Counted from the stretch's first letter, positions 45,656-53,686 are shown. The stretch is 64,000 bases of DNA from Arachidicoccus sp. BS20 (GCF_001659705.1 NZ_CP015971.1:1674001-1738000), one strand, 5' to 3'. Made by a program: numbers and translations. The notes: generated by a model from the sequence alone, not told the origin.

Positions 45656-46549
45656 TTATCCGTTCAATTTAAAATTAAAAACAATCGTCCCTGTTTGTGT
45701 CTCCACTTTGCTTTTATTGAATTTCAACTGACGTGCTTTGCGCTTTGCAATGTTTAAGATATTAGAATTAGTCGTTGTAGTTCCGCGTGGATTAATCGTC
45801 GCAGAAGTTACTTGTCCCGCCGCGTTTACAACAATGTCCACAGCCACTTTTGCATTCTCATTGAATTTATCCTGAAAAGTTGTTCCACCTGTAAATCGTC
45901 TTCCACCTAAGCCGCTTCGAATGCTTACTCCGCTTGTACCCGTGCCGCCGTTTCCATTATAATTATCGGAGTTTGGGTCGCCGTTGGTTTTTCCCTGGTC
46001 GCCGTTTCCACCTGCGATTCCCTGATTGCGTACACCATTGTAACTATCTGCGTTATTGCCGCCGGTGCCTTTGTTAGTTCCGCCTTTGTAAACTGCTTTT
46101 GGTGTTGGTGGCGCAGGTGTTTTATTAATCACTTTGCTCTCCGTTTTTTTCTCCACCGATTTTTCAATTGCTTTCGGCTTCTCTTTTACAACTTTTGGTT
46201 TCGGCGAAGTTTTAATTACCGGAACGTCATTATCATTGTTTTCCGCAACTTCTTTGTATGTCTGCGGCTCATCGTGCGAAGCCACAGTAGGCGGCGGATT
46301 ATCAGTTTGCTTATCGTCTTGCGAAGGTTCGCCGGGCAATTGCGGTGCAACATCGCCAAAACCTTGGTCGCTATTGCCGAGATTTACTTCAATACCATTA
46401 TCCACAGGCGGCTGCGGCGTTGGCGGCAACGTCCAGCTAACCAACAGCAAAATGCTGATAAGTATTGCGCAAGTTGCGAATGTATAACCTGCCGCTTTTA
46501 AATTTTTTGTTTGTTCGTTATTACTCAAAACCAAAATGTATTTTGACAA
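45656..46549 (-). CDS. TonB-like energy transducer
   Basis: A 297-residue protein with one N-terminal helix (about 21-42) and a long Pro/Glu/Lys- and Gly-rich spacer spanning the periplasm. The C-terminal domain, VAVDIVVNAAGQVTSATINP to IVFNFKLNG, resembles TonB. It would couple proton motive force to outer-membrane receptors. ExbB, ExbD and receptor genes are not adjacent. The glycine-rich stretch (GGTNKGTGGNNADSYNG) is unusually long, and the domain is short, so its partner receptor is uncertain. Confidence 0.85.
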   Translation of the reverse strand: MSKYILVLSNNEQTKNLKAAGYTFATCAILISILLLVSWTLPPTPQPPVDNGIEVNLGNSDQGFGDVAPQLPGEPSQDDKQTDNPPPTVASHDEPQTYKEVAENNDNDVPVIKTSPKPKVVKEKPKAIEKSVEKKTESKVINKTPAPPTPKAVYKGGTNKGTGGNNADSYNGVRNQGIAGGNGDQGKTNGDPNSDNYNGNGGTGTSGVSIRSGLGGRRFTGGTTFQDKFNENAKVAVDIVVNAAGQVTSATINPRGTTTTNSNILNIAKRKARQLKFNKSKVETQTGTIVFNFKLNG

Positions 46550-46653
46550 AATTAATAAAAATCAAAAAAATATGCTTTTCATGCTCCGTTAAAGTAAAAC
46601 AATTATTCTAAGTTTATGAAAAATATCGAGCCATGAAATGAGCCAACAGGCGA

Positions 46654-46700
46654 ATTCCATCTGACCATTAAAAGCAATAAAAATATAAACAGATGAAAAA
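46654..46700. repeat. Direct repeat, left copy, flanking the YdeI pseudogene
   Basis: ATTCCATCTGACCATTAAAA and the following bases up to ACAGATGAAA recur with substitutions at 47338-47382. Each copy has CATCTG and CAGATG as short inverted ends. The right end of this copy carries the start codon of the pseudogene. Confidence 0.6.
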
Positions 46701-47325
46701 AGATGTTCGCGTTGATGAATACATTGCAAAAGCCAAACCATTCGCGCAGCCGGTTTTAAAACATTTACGAAAGCTGATTCATAAAGCTTGCCCGCAAGCA
46801 ACTGAAACCATTAAATGGAGTTTTCCGAATTTTGATTACCGGGGAAAAATATTGTGCAGCATGGCTGCGTTCAAGTAACATTGCTCATTTAACTTGTGGC
46901 TTGCGAGTCATTTAGGGATGACAAACAAAGCGTCCGAAGACACAGGCGGCATGGGCATTCTCGGTAAAATAACTTCATTGGAAAATTTACCTTCGGATGA
47001 AAAAATTATCCAACTCATTCAACAAGCAATGACTTTGACGGAAGAGGGAAAAACGATACAACGCAAGCCTGCAACCAAAAATTTAGCTATTGAAGTTCCG
47101 AAAGATTTTGGAACTGCCTTGAAGAAAAATAAAAATGCGTTTACAAACTTTAAAAATTTTTCTCCGTCAAAAAAGAAAGAATATATCGAATGGATTACGG
47201 AAGCCAAAACTGAAGCCACACGTACAAAAAGAATCGAAACATCTGTCGAACGGATTGCCGAAGGCAAAGCGAGAAACTGGAAATATGAAATGAGCCATAA
47301 GAACTTTACATACCCGAAACAATGA
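46693..47325 (+). pseudogene. YdeI/OmpD-associated family gene with an in-frame premature stop
   Basis: A DUF1801/YdeI-type protein of about 210 codons broken once. The first part reads to TAA at 46876-46878 directly after SMAAFK. The frame then stays open to 47325 with HCSFNLWLASHLG and later FKNFSPSKKKEYIEWITEAK and the C-terminal helices ERIAEGKARNWKY. Homologues have SM-x-FKQHC at this point, so TAA replaces CAA (glutamine): a single C-to-T change. Family proteins may help against toxic peptides or stress. A related intact gene is at 53009-53686. The stop could be read through or restored, so it may be a recent loss. Confidence 0.85.
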
Positions 47326-47337
47326 CTATTTTGGTTC

Positions 47338-47382
47338 ATTCCATCTGGCAATTAAAAATCAACAAGAATCAACAGATGAAAG
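47338..47382. repeat. Direct repeat, right copy, flanking the YdeI pseudogene
   Basis: ATTCCATCTGGCAATTAAAA continuing to ACAGATGAAAG matches the left copy at 46654-46700 with several substitutions and one gap. The pair brackets the broken gene almost exactly. Confidence 0.6.
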
Positions 47383-47482
47383 AAAATAAATTTTATTTCT
47401 ACACAAAAAACGATTAAATTCGTAGTAGCCTTGTAGTAAAGCTGTTTATCGGTTTATCAATTCATCTAATTTATAAAAACTC

Positions 47483-49732
47483 TTGACTACGGAAACTTTA
47501 GAAAAAGAACTGACCAAATATACCTTAGACGCAGAACAGGAAAAGAAAGAAATTCTCAGACGTTACCGCGCGCTCCTTAAGGTACTTCGTCCCAAATTCA
47601 AAAAGGGCGACAAAGAACTTGTGCGTCATGCGTTTGAAATGTCTGCCGAAGCGCACAAAACCATGCGGCGCAAAAGCGGCGAACCGTATATTTTTCATCC
47701 GATTGCTGTGGCAATGATTTGCGTGGAAGAAATCGGGCTTGGTGTGCGTAGCACCATTTGCGCGTTGCTCCACGATACTGTGGAAGATACCGATATTACT
47801 ATCGAAGATGTAGCAAGGGAATTTGGAAATGAAATTGCAAAAATTGTTGATGGACTTACCAAAATCGCGACTGTTGTAGATGCCAGCACTTCGCAACAAG
47901 CAGAAAATTTTAAGAAGATTTTACTCACGCTGACGGACGACCCACGTGTAATCCTTATCAAGCTGGCAGACCGCTTGCATAATATGCGTACCCTCGACTG
48001 GATGAAGCCGGAAAAGCAATTGAAGATTGCCAGCGAAACCGTTTGGGTATATGCACCGCTCGCGCATCGTATGGGATTGTACGCGATTAAAACGGAAATG
48101 GAAGACCTTGCGATGAAATATCTTGAGCCGCAGGAATACCGCGACATTGCTCGTAAACTATCTGAAACAAAACGTGAGCGTACGCGCTTTATCAACGAAT
48201 TTATAAAACCAATTAAAGAAAAACTTCAAGCTTCGCATTTTAACTTTGATATTTACGGGCGACCGAAAAGCATTCATTCCATTTGGAATAAAATGAAAAA
48301 GAAAAGCGTGAGCTTTGAGGAAGTGTATGATTTATTTGCCATTCGTGTAATTCTTGATTCTCCGCCTGAAAGAGAAAAAGAAGATTGCTGGAAAGTGTAT
48401 TCCATGATTACGGATTCTTACACGCCCTCGCCGGAACGCTTGCGCGACTGGCTGAGCAACCCAAAAAGCAATGGTTATGAGGCTTTACACACAACAGTTA
48501 TGGGACCGCAAGGTCGCTGGGTGGAAGTGCAGATTCGCACAAAACGTATGAACGAAATTGCGGAAAAAGGTTTGGCGGCGCATTGGAAATACAAAGAAGG
48601 TGCAAGCGATGAAGACCGCTTTGATAAATGGTTCGGGCAAATACGTGAAATGATTAGCACGCAAGGTACGGACAGCATCGACTTTTTGCAGGATTTTAAA
48701 ACAAGTTTTCTCGCAGAGGAAATTTATGTTTATACACCAAAAGGCGATGTAAAAATGTTGCCGACCGGTTCAACAGCGCTGGATTTTGCGTTTAGTATTC
48801 ATTCGGCTATCGGGCAAAGGTGTATCGGCGCAAAGGTCAATCACAAGCTCGTTCCCATCAGCCATAAATTGCGCAGCGGCGACCAGGTCGAAATCATCAC
48901 AAGTAACAAGCAAAAACCGAGTGAAGACTGGTTGAATTTTGTAGTTACCGCAAAAGCGCGTAACCGCATTAAAGACGCGCTAAAGGAAGAAAAACGCGCC
49001 ATTGCCGAAGACGGAAAATACACACTTTCGAGAAAGCTGGAAAACCTCGGTGTGCCTGCATCTTCCTACAATGTGGACGAATTGATGAACTTCTATAAAT
49101 TGTCTTCTCATCTCGATTTGTATTACAATATCGCCATTAAAAAAATCGACCTTAAAGAGCTGAAAGACGAATTTGTAGTTAATGGTGACAAGCTGGAATA
49201 TCCACACATTGAAAAAGTTGAAAAGGCTGCACACGAAAGTGGAACAACAAAAACTTTTTCCAAAAAGGATTCTGAGCTTATCATCTTTGGCGAAAGCAGC
49301 GACAAAGTAATGTACACGCTGGCAAATTGTTGTCATCCCATTCCCGGCGATGATGTGTTTGGTTTTGTGAGCGTAGGAAAAGGTTTGATTATTCATCGTA
49401 CCAACTGCCCGAATGCCGCGCAGCTAATGGCAAATCAGGGACATAGAATAGTAAAAACCAAGTGGGCGAAAAATAAAGAAATATCTTTCCTTACCGGCTT
49501 GCAAATTACCGGAATGGACGATGTGGGCGTAATTCACAAGATTACCAACATCATCAGCGGAGACCTGAAAATTAATATTGCAGCGCTTACGATTGAATCG
49601 CAGGAAGGTATTTTTATGGGAAAAGTAAAAGTGTTTGTCCACGACAAAGAAGAGCTGGACGAGCTGGTTTTACGATTAAAAAAATTGAACGGCATTCAGC
49701 AGGTGGAACGATTTGATACGGAAGAGAAATAG
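47483..49732 (+). CDS. Bifunctional (p)ppGpp synthetase/hydrolase, RelA/SpoT family
   Basis: Makes and degrades the stringent-response alarmone. It has 749 residues. The HD hydrolase domain has FHPIAVAMI and CALLHDTVEDTD near 93-102. The synthetase domain has GRPKSIHSIWNKM and YDLFAIRVIL, then NPKSNGYEALHTTVMGP. The TGS domain includes IYVYTPKGDVKMLPTGSTA, and a C-terminal ACT domain starts near 670. Hydrolase residues look intact, so it is probably bifunctional. The start is TTG: an in-frame TAA lies three codons upstream and the first ATG would remove part of the HD domain. Confidence 0.95.
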   Translation: MTTETLEKELTKYTLDAEQEKKEILRRYRALLKVLRPKFKKGDKELVRHAFEMSAEAHKTMRRKSGEPYIFHPIAVAMICVEEIGLGVRSTICALLHDTVEDTDITIEDVAREFGNEIAKIVDGLTKIATVVDASTSQQAENFKKILLTLTDDPRVILIKLADRLHNMRTLDWMKPEKQLKIASETVWVYAPLAHRMGLYAIKTEMEDLAMKYLEPQEYRDIARKLSETKRERTRFINEFIKPIKEKLQASHFNFDIYGRPKSIHSIWNKMKKKSVSFEEVYDLFAIRVILDSPPEREKEDCWKVYSMITDSYTPSPERLRDWLSNPKSNGYEALHTTVMGPQGRWVEVQIRTKRMNEIAEKGLAAHWKYKEGASDEDRFDKWFGQIREMISTQGTDSIDFLQDFKTSFLAEEIYVYTPKGDVKMLPTGSTALDFAFSIHSAIGQRCIGAKVNHKLVPISHKLRSGDQVEIITSNKQKPSEDWLNFVVTAKARNRIKDALKEEKRAIAEDGKYTLSRKLENLGVPASSYNVDELMNFYKLSSHLDLYYNIAIKKIDLKELKDEFVVNGDKLEYPHIEKVEKAAHESGTTKTFSKKDSELIIFGESSDKVMYTLANCCHPIPGDDVFGFVSVGKGLIIHRTNCPNAAQLMANQGHRIVKTKWAKNKEISFLTGLQITGMDDVGVIHKITNIISGDLKINIAALTIESQEGIFMGKVKVFVHDKEELDELVLRLKKLNGIQQVERFDTEEK

Positions 49733-49737
49733 TTTTT

Positions 49738-49758
49738 TGCCACAGATGCACGGATGAT
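49738..49758 (+). repeat. Left copy of a 21-base inverted repeat flanking the peptide cassette
   Basis: TGCCACAGATGCACGGATGA and one further base, beginning 6 bases after the relA/spoT stop. The complement of 52402-52422 matches it at 19 of 21 positions in the opposite orientation. Confidence 0.65.
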
Positions 49759-49868
49759 GTTTAAAGCCGTCAGAGATAGGCAAAACATTGTCTGTCCTTT
49801 ATGGAAAATGAGAAGGAATTGCATCTTATTAGTAGAATAATTATTTCGATAATCTAAAATTCAATATT

Positions 49869-50288
49869 ATGTCTATTCTGCGCTATCTCAATCGTCTTGT
49901 GTTTATTGATTATCTCGTAAAAAGAAAAGCAACAGGCGACTTGCAAACCTTTGCCAACAAAAACGGTTTGAGCAAAAGCCACATGGAACTTACGCTCAAA
50001 GAAATGAAAGAAATGGGCTTCCCTATAAAATACGATAGAAACCTGCACACTTATTATTATGAAAAAGACGGCGAAATGGTAAAATCATTTTTCATCAATT
50101 ATGACGAAGAAGAAACGCCGGATAAGAAAGCGAAAACAAGAAAACTTAACCTGAACAATTCTGAAGATGTACACATTCTTTCAAGAGAAGAAGCTAAAAA
50201 AGTAACAAGCAGTACTATTTCTCTTAGCTACGACATCAACAACCTTTGCTATTCCCCAACGATGATTTTTCAACCTTGTGTTAAATAA
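49869..50288 (+). CDS. Small HTH regulator with a C-terminal double-glycine-leader-like tail
   Basis: A 139-residue protein. Residues about 8-66 form a winged helix-turn-helix: LVFIDYLVKRK, then LQTFANKNGLSKSHMELTL and FPIKYDRNLHTYYYEKDGE. After an acidic/basic linker (78-90) comes RKLNLNNSEDVHILSREEAK (91-110), which aligns without gaps to the leader of the peptide encoded next (12 of 26 identical). At the cleavage site Ser-Ser replaces Gly-Gly, and the last 25 residues have two cysteines (127 and 137). Similar HTH proteins precede leader-peptide genes in this phylum, but the fused tail is not something I know. Likely an autoregulated DNA-binding protein. Confidence 0.8.
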   Translation: MSILRYLNRLVFIDYLVKRKATGDLQTFANKNGLSKSHMELTLKEMKEMGFPIKYDRNLHTYYYEKDGEMVKSFFINYDEEETPDKKAKTRKLNLNNSEDVHILSREEAKKVTSSTISLSYDINNLCYSPTMIFQPCVK

Positions 50289-50326
50289 TTGAAAAAATAC
50301 CTTATACTGATTATATAAGCATGGGG

Positions 50327-50399
50327 ACTTGAAATTTTACGGCGTAAACTAATTTTTTAACGCTGTAAAATCTTCCCGAAAAGGCGGAAAGGCTCAAGT
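50327..50399 (+). ncRNA. Candidate structured RNA leader of the peptide gene
   Basis: ACTTGA (50327-50332) can pair with TCAAGT (50394-50399) to close a multibranched fold. An inner stem of 11 bp (50335-50345 with 50360-50370, one G-U pair) has a 14-base loop. A short third stem TTCC/GGAA (50373-50376, 50386-50389) follows. It ends 33 bases before the peptide ATG. The layout resembles a cis-regulatory RNA; I cannot match it to a named riboswitch class. Confidence 0.5.
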
Positions 50400-50432
50400 A
50401 AAAATTAAATTCATTTTTAAAATTATTTAATC

Positions 50433-50696
50433 ATGCATAAGTTAAGATTAAACCTTCAAGAATTAGAAGGTGTTCAAGTACTCTCAAGAGAAGAGATGAA
50501 ACAAGTAAAGGGTGGCAATATGCCAGCAAGCCATTCTTGTTGTATTAGAGGTAATATCGGCTCCTCCAATATTGTAATGGAATTTGACCCAATTCAAGTT
50601 TCATCACAGGCAGATTGTGCAGCGGCAGCGGATGCAAAAGTTGAAAGTGGTCACTATACAAATGTCCATTATGATACTGATTGCGATGGAGTATAG
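50433..50696 (+). CDS. Double-glycine leader peptide precursor with four core cysteines
   Basis: An 87-residue precursor. The leader LNLQELEGVQVLSREEMKQV (6-25) ends in KGG at 26-28, the classic double-glycine site cut by C39 peptidase-type exporters. The 59-residue core holds Cys36-Cys37, Cys62 and Cys84 and is acidic (about eight Asp/Glu against two Arg/Lys), unlike cationic bacteriocins. Leader style matches Bacteroidota natural-product precursors. The HTH gene before it carries the same leader sequence. A TlpA-like thiol oxidoreductase follows, which suits disulfide formation. No modifying enzyme or exporter with a peptidase domain is encoded nearby. Confidence 0.85.
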   Translation: MHKLRLNLQELEGVQVLSREEMKQVKGGNMPASHSCCIRGNIGSSNIVMEFDPIQVSSQADCAAAADAKVESGHYTNVHYDTDCDGV

Positions 50697-50713
50697 CCTG
50701 CGATATTGCTTAT

Positions 50714-50741
50714 AGATTGGTTTGTAAATGCAAGCCAATCT
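50714..50741 (+). terminator. Hairpin after the peptide gene (terminator or attenuator)
   Basis: An 11-bp stem with one G-U pair (50714-50724 with 50731-50741) and a 6-base loop. The following sequence is T-rich but interrupted, so it may end only part of the transcripts. That would give much peptide mRNA and less of the downstream TlpA-like mRNA. Confidence 0.6.
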
Positions 50742-50823
50742 ATTTATTATAAAAAATACAACGTAGTAATATTAAATGCATCAGATGTAAAACTATCATC
50801 TTCTATATCTCTAAACTTTTGTC

Positions 50824-52368
50824 ATGAAGTATTATTTTTTTATATGTTCTATTTTTATTTTTTCTTGTCATAACCGGACATTCCCAAAGCAAGAGAAATT
50901 CATAGAAAAAACTACAAGCATTTCAGTTAAGTTGCCATCAAATAACATATTCTTGCTTAATTATATTACCCCTGTCCCACCTGCACACATACGCTTTGAC
51001 AACAAGTCCAAAGATGATACTATTATAACAGCATATATCAATCTTAATAAAATAACCGAGTTTTTTTATTTGGATGATTCGCTTGATACAAAAGGAAAGC
51101 CTGTTCTTAATTTCAGATACATTTTAATTTTCCCCGGTGACAGTATTTGCATAGATAAAATACAAAAAAACATCGCATATTCAACTAATGGCACACCCTA
51201 TATCAATAGTATAATGCAAATTCCCTCCTATGCTAATTTACTGTCAAATCCGCAAAGAAAAGACAATCCTTATCGTAAAGGATTAAAAAGTTTATTAGAT
51301 ACTACCGATAAAATATACAATTTCAATACAAAAAAAATTGCAAATGCTAATTTGAATAACCAATCCAAAGATGCCTTGAATAAAATTAATTTATTGGAAA
51401 AATATTTTCAAATATATAACATGATTAATGTTGGTAATTTGAAAGAAAATGAATTAAGAATTATGGACAGTGTGAATAATGCTGTACTGAGAGATTCAAG
51501 TATCTTCAGCATCAACTCGCCTAATGCTTATGCAATTATTGAAAACATGATTCAAATTTCAGCAAGAAAAAACGGTGCAAATCTTGGCAATTTCTGGAAT
51601 TATTTTACCAAAACTGATAATAATATCAAGCAATTTCATTTTTATAAATATTATACCTTTTTAAAAATCATAGGTAGCTTTTTTAATAACTTTGATGGAA
51701 AGCACAACGAATTTTCTATTCCATCGTTGCAATCAATTCATCAATCTTTATCGGCAAATAAAGATAGTGGCAACCTGAAAGATTCATTAATAAAATTCAC
51801 TAACATTCTTCTCGAAACAAAAACAAATTATGCCTTGGCAAAAGAAGACTTAAATAATTTTGATAACGGGAAATATGATTATCTTTTTGAAGATGACTAT
51901 AAAGCCAATCACGAGAAAAAGAACATCAATAGTTTGGTAAATGTTGTACTTGATAATTTTAATAGCTCAACACAAGATTTTCAGCAGGTTGTCAAAGACA
52001 AAAATTATAAATTAACAGTGGTTGATTTCTGGGCAAGCTGGTGCGAACCTTGTTTAAAAGAAACTCCTGAATATTTAAAGATTAAAAACGAACTAAAAAA
52101 CCAGTCGATTAAGTTTGTTGGTATAAGCATTGATACAAAAGAAGATGCAGGTAAATGGATTGCTGCCGCCAAAGCGCATGGTTTGAATGATACTCTTCAA
52201 TATCGCTTGGAGAATTATCAGCGATCACCGTTAACATCGCTCCTCCAAATAAATACAATTCCGCGTTACATTGTTTTTGACAATGAAGGCAATGTTGTTG
52301 TTGAGAGTCTTGATAGACCAAGTAGCGGAAAATTTAAAACAATACTGTTAAAATACTTGAACCGATAA
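50824..52368 (+). CDS. TlpA-like thiol-disulfide oxidoreductase with large N-terminal domain
   Basis: A 514-residue exported protein. A short hydrophobic signal ends at a lipobox-like IFIFSC (Cys15). The N-terminal 380 residues have no recognised domain; they are rich in Asn, Lys and helices. The thioredoxin domain follows, with VVDFWASWCEPCLKETPEYL near 400-419. GISIDTKEDAGKWIAAAK and the cis-proline in NTIPRYIVFDNEGN complete the fold. Downstream of the cysteine-rich peptide it may oxidise or reduce those cysteines. The gene is visibly more AT-rich than relA/spoT before it, which suggests separate ancestry. Confidence 0.9.
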   Translation: MKYYFFICSIFIFSCHNRTFPKQEKFIEKTTSISVKLPSNNIFLLNYITPVPPAHIRFDNKSKDDTIITAYINLNKITEFFYLDDSLDTKGKPVLNFRYILIFPGDSICIDKIQKNIAYSTNGTPYINSIMQIPSYANLLSNPQRKDNPYRKGLKSLLDTTDKIYNFNTKKIANANLNNQSKDALNKINLLEKYFQIYNMINVGNLKENELRIMDSVNNAVLRDSSIFSINSPNAYAIIENMIQISARKNGANLGNFWNYFTKTDNNIKQFHFYKYYTFLKIIGSFFNNFDGKHNEFSIPSLQSIHQSLSANKDSGNLKDSLIKFTNILLETKTNYALAKEDLNNFDNGKYDYLFEDDYKANHEKKNINSLVNVVLDNFNSSTQDFQQVVKDKNYKLTVVDFWASWCEPCLKETPEYLKIKNELKNQSIKFVGISIDTKEDAGKWIAAAKAHGLNDTLQYRLENYQRSPLTSLLQINTIPRYIVFDNEGNVVVESLDRPSSGKFKTILLKYLNR

Positions 52369-52401
52369 TGAACTAATAATCAATACACAACACGGACAAA
52401 A

Positions 52402-52422
52402 ATCATTCATGCATCTGTGGCA
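52402..52422 (-). repeat. Right copy of the 21-base inverted repeat flanking the peptide cassette
   Basis: Complement TGCCACAGATGCATGAATGA plus one base; 19 of 21 positions match 49738-49758 in inverted orientation. It lies 8 bases before the end of the convergent sixA gene. Confidence 0.65.
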
Positions 52423-52429
52423 TTTTTTC

Positions 52430-52921
52430 TCACTTTATCAAATTCTTCGGATAGTCAAAAAACCAGAAAGCCTTCTTGCCCTTGCGGAAATTTTTCCAAT
52501 CGTCAACATCGATTTTTACGGCAAAAACGCCGCAAGTAGGAACAACATCTACATGCACATTGGTCAACTCATTCACAAAATCGGTAATGCCGGAATTGTG
52601 CGAGAATACGGCAACAGATGTATAGCGGTTATCGATATCTTCAATCACTTCGTAAAAATCTTTCGGCAAGGCTTCATACAGGTTCGATTCTATTTCAACT
52701 TTTGCATTGGGAAATTCCTTGGCAAAAAACATACACGTGGCATACGCTCGTTTCGCATCGCTTGTAAGCAATAAATCTAAGGCAATATTTCTATGCGCAA
52801 TCCTTTCAGCCATCATAGGCGCGTCGCGCAAGCCGCGCGCATTCAGAGGTCTTTCACTATCTTCCAGAAACGGACTGTCCCAACTGCTTTTTGCATGGCG
52901 AATTACCAACAATTCTTTCAT
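52430..52921 (-). CDS. SixA-type phosphohistidine phosphatase
   Basis: A 163-residue member of the histidine phosphatase superfamily. The RHG-type motif is LLVIRHAKSSWD with catalytic His9, followed by DSERPLNARGLRDAPMMAER and a second His in FSHNSGITDFVNEL. SixA removes phosphate from histidine-phosphotransfer domains in E. coli; here the target is unknown. Cytoplasmic, no signal. It is convergent with the TlpA gene of the peptide cassette and is separated from the next gene upstream by a terminator. Confidence 0.92.
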   Translation of the reverse strand: MKELLVIRHAKSSWDSPFLEDSERPLNARGLRDAPMMAERIAHRNIALDLLLTSDAKRAYATCMFFAKEFPNAKVEIESNLYEALPKDFYEVIEDIDNRYTSVAVFSHNSGITDFVNELTNVHVDVVPTCGVFAVKIDVDDWKNFRKGKKAFWFFDYPKNLIK

Positions 52922-52950
52922 ATAGAATATTTCAAATTTTGCTGTAAAAT

Positions 52951-52985
52951 AAAAAACTTTCGCTGAATAAATTCAGCGAAAGTTT
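52951..52985 (-). terminator. Terminator downstream of the YdeI-family gene
   Basis: A perfect 15-bp stem (52954-52968 with 52971-52985). Read on the minus strand it ends in a T run. It separates the gene at 53009-53686 from sixA. Confidence 0.9.
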
Positions 52986-53008
52986 AAATATTAGAAACCA
53001 TGAAAAAA

Positions 53009-53686
53009 CTATTTTTCTGTCGGGTTGGTTTTTCCTGCCAACAATTTCTCCAACGTAGATGTTAAGCGTTTTTGCTTGGTATCTGCACGCTTAGCGCCTT
53101 CAATCCAGGTAACAAATTCCTTTTGATTGGACGATGGTAAAGAAGAGAAAAATTCCTTTGCTTTCTTATGTTTTACAAATAATGAATCCAGCTCATCCGG
53201 AATAATAGATAACTTCTTACCGAAAGTCTTTGCACGCGATTTAGGCACAGCTTCCACAACTTCGGCTTCTTCTTCACAACAAATTTCAACTTGCTGCGAT
53301 GCACACTTTTTAAAATTAATTGCGCTCCATACTGTATCGAGTTCTACTTCCTCGTGATTTTCCAAACTATTCTTGATACACACGTCCCAACTGCAATTGC
53401 GGTTGAGGTCGCTCACAATTTTACTTGTAGACTTCGGATAGGCAATCCACAATTTGCTTTTTTCATGCAAAGCCGGAAAAACGTCTTTCAAAATAGTACA
53501 AAGCTGGTTGTGATTAATCGCAAACAGCAAAGCAAAATCTATTTTCTTGATTTTTAAAAGCGGCGTTACGTTTTTACTGAATGAAACTTTTGCAAATTGT
53601 TTCTCGATGGATGAAGGTAAACCCTGAATTAAAATGTTCTTTTCGTTGCTAAACTGAAGCTTTTCCAAAATATCTTGGTTGGACAT
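53009..53686 (-). CDS. YdeI/OmpD-associated family protein
   Basis: A 225-residue protein of two parts. Residues 1-150 are a domain like those of small DUF3052-type proteins (NILIQGLPSSIEKQFAKVSF, KSKLWIAYPKSTS). The last 65 residues are the YdeI C-terminal helical domain (LSIIPDELDSLF, FSSLPSSNQKEFVTWIEGAK, KQKRLTSTLEKLLAGKT). It carries a CC pair near residue 135 and an acidic EEEAEVVEAV stretch. The pseudogene at 46693 has the same C-terminal domain. Function in E. coli relatives is stress or peptide resistance; here unknown. Confidence 0.8.
   Translation of the reverse strand: MSNQDILEKLQFSNEKNILIQGLPSSIEKQFAKVSFSKNVTPLLKIKKIDFALLFAINHNQLCTILKDVFPALHEKSKLWIAYPKSTSKIVSDLNRNCSWDVCIKNSLENHEEVELDTVWSAINFKKCASQQVEICCEEEAEVVEAVPKSRAKTFGKKLSIIPDELDSLFVKHKKAKEFFSSLPSSNQKEFVTWIEGAKRADTKQKRLTSTLEKLLAGKTNPTEK

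Noticed and set aside
50433-50696. The GG peptide as a lanthipeptide precursor
   Set aside because: No lanthionine synthase gene is present in the window, and a thiol oxidoreductase is next to it, so disulfides are the simpler idea.
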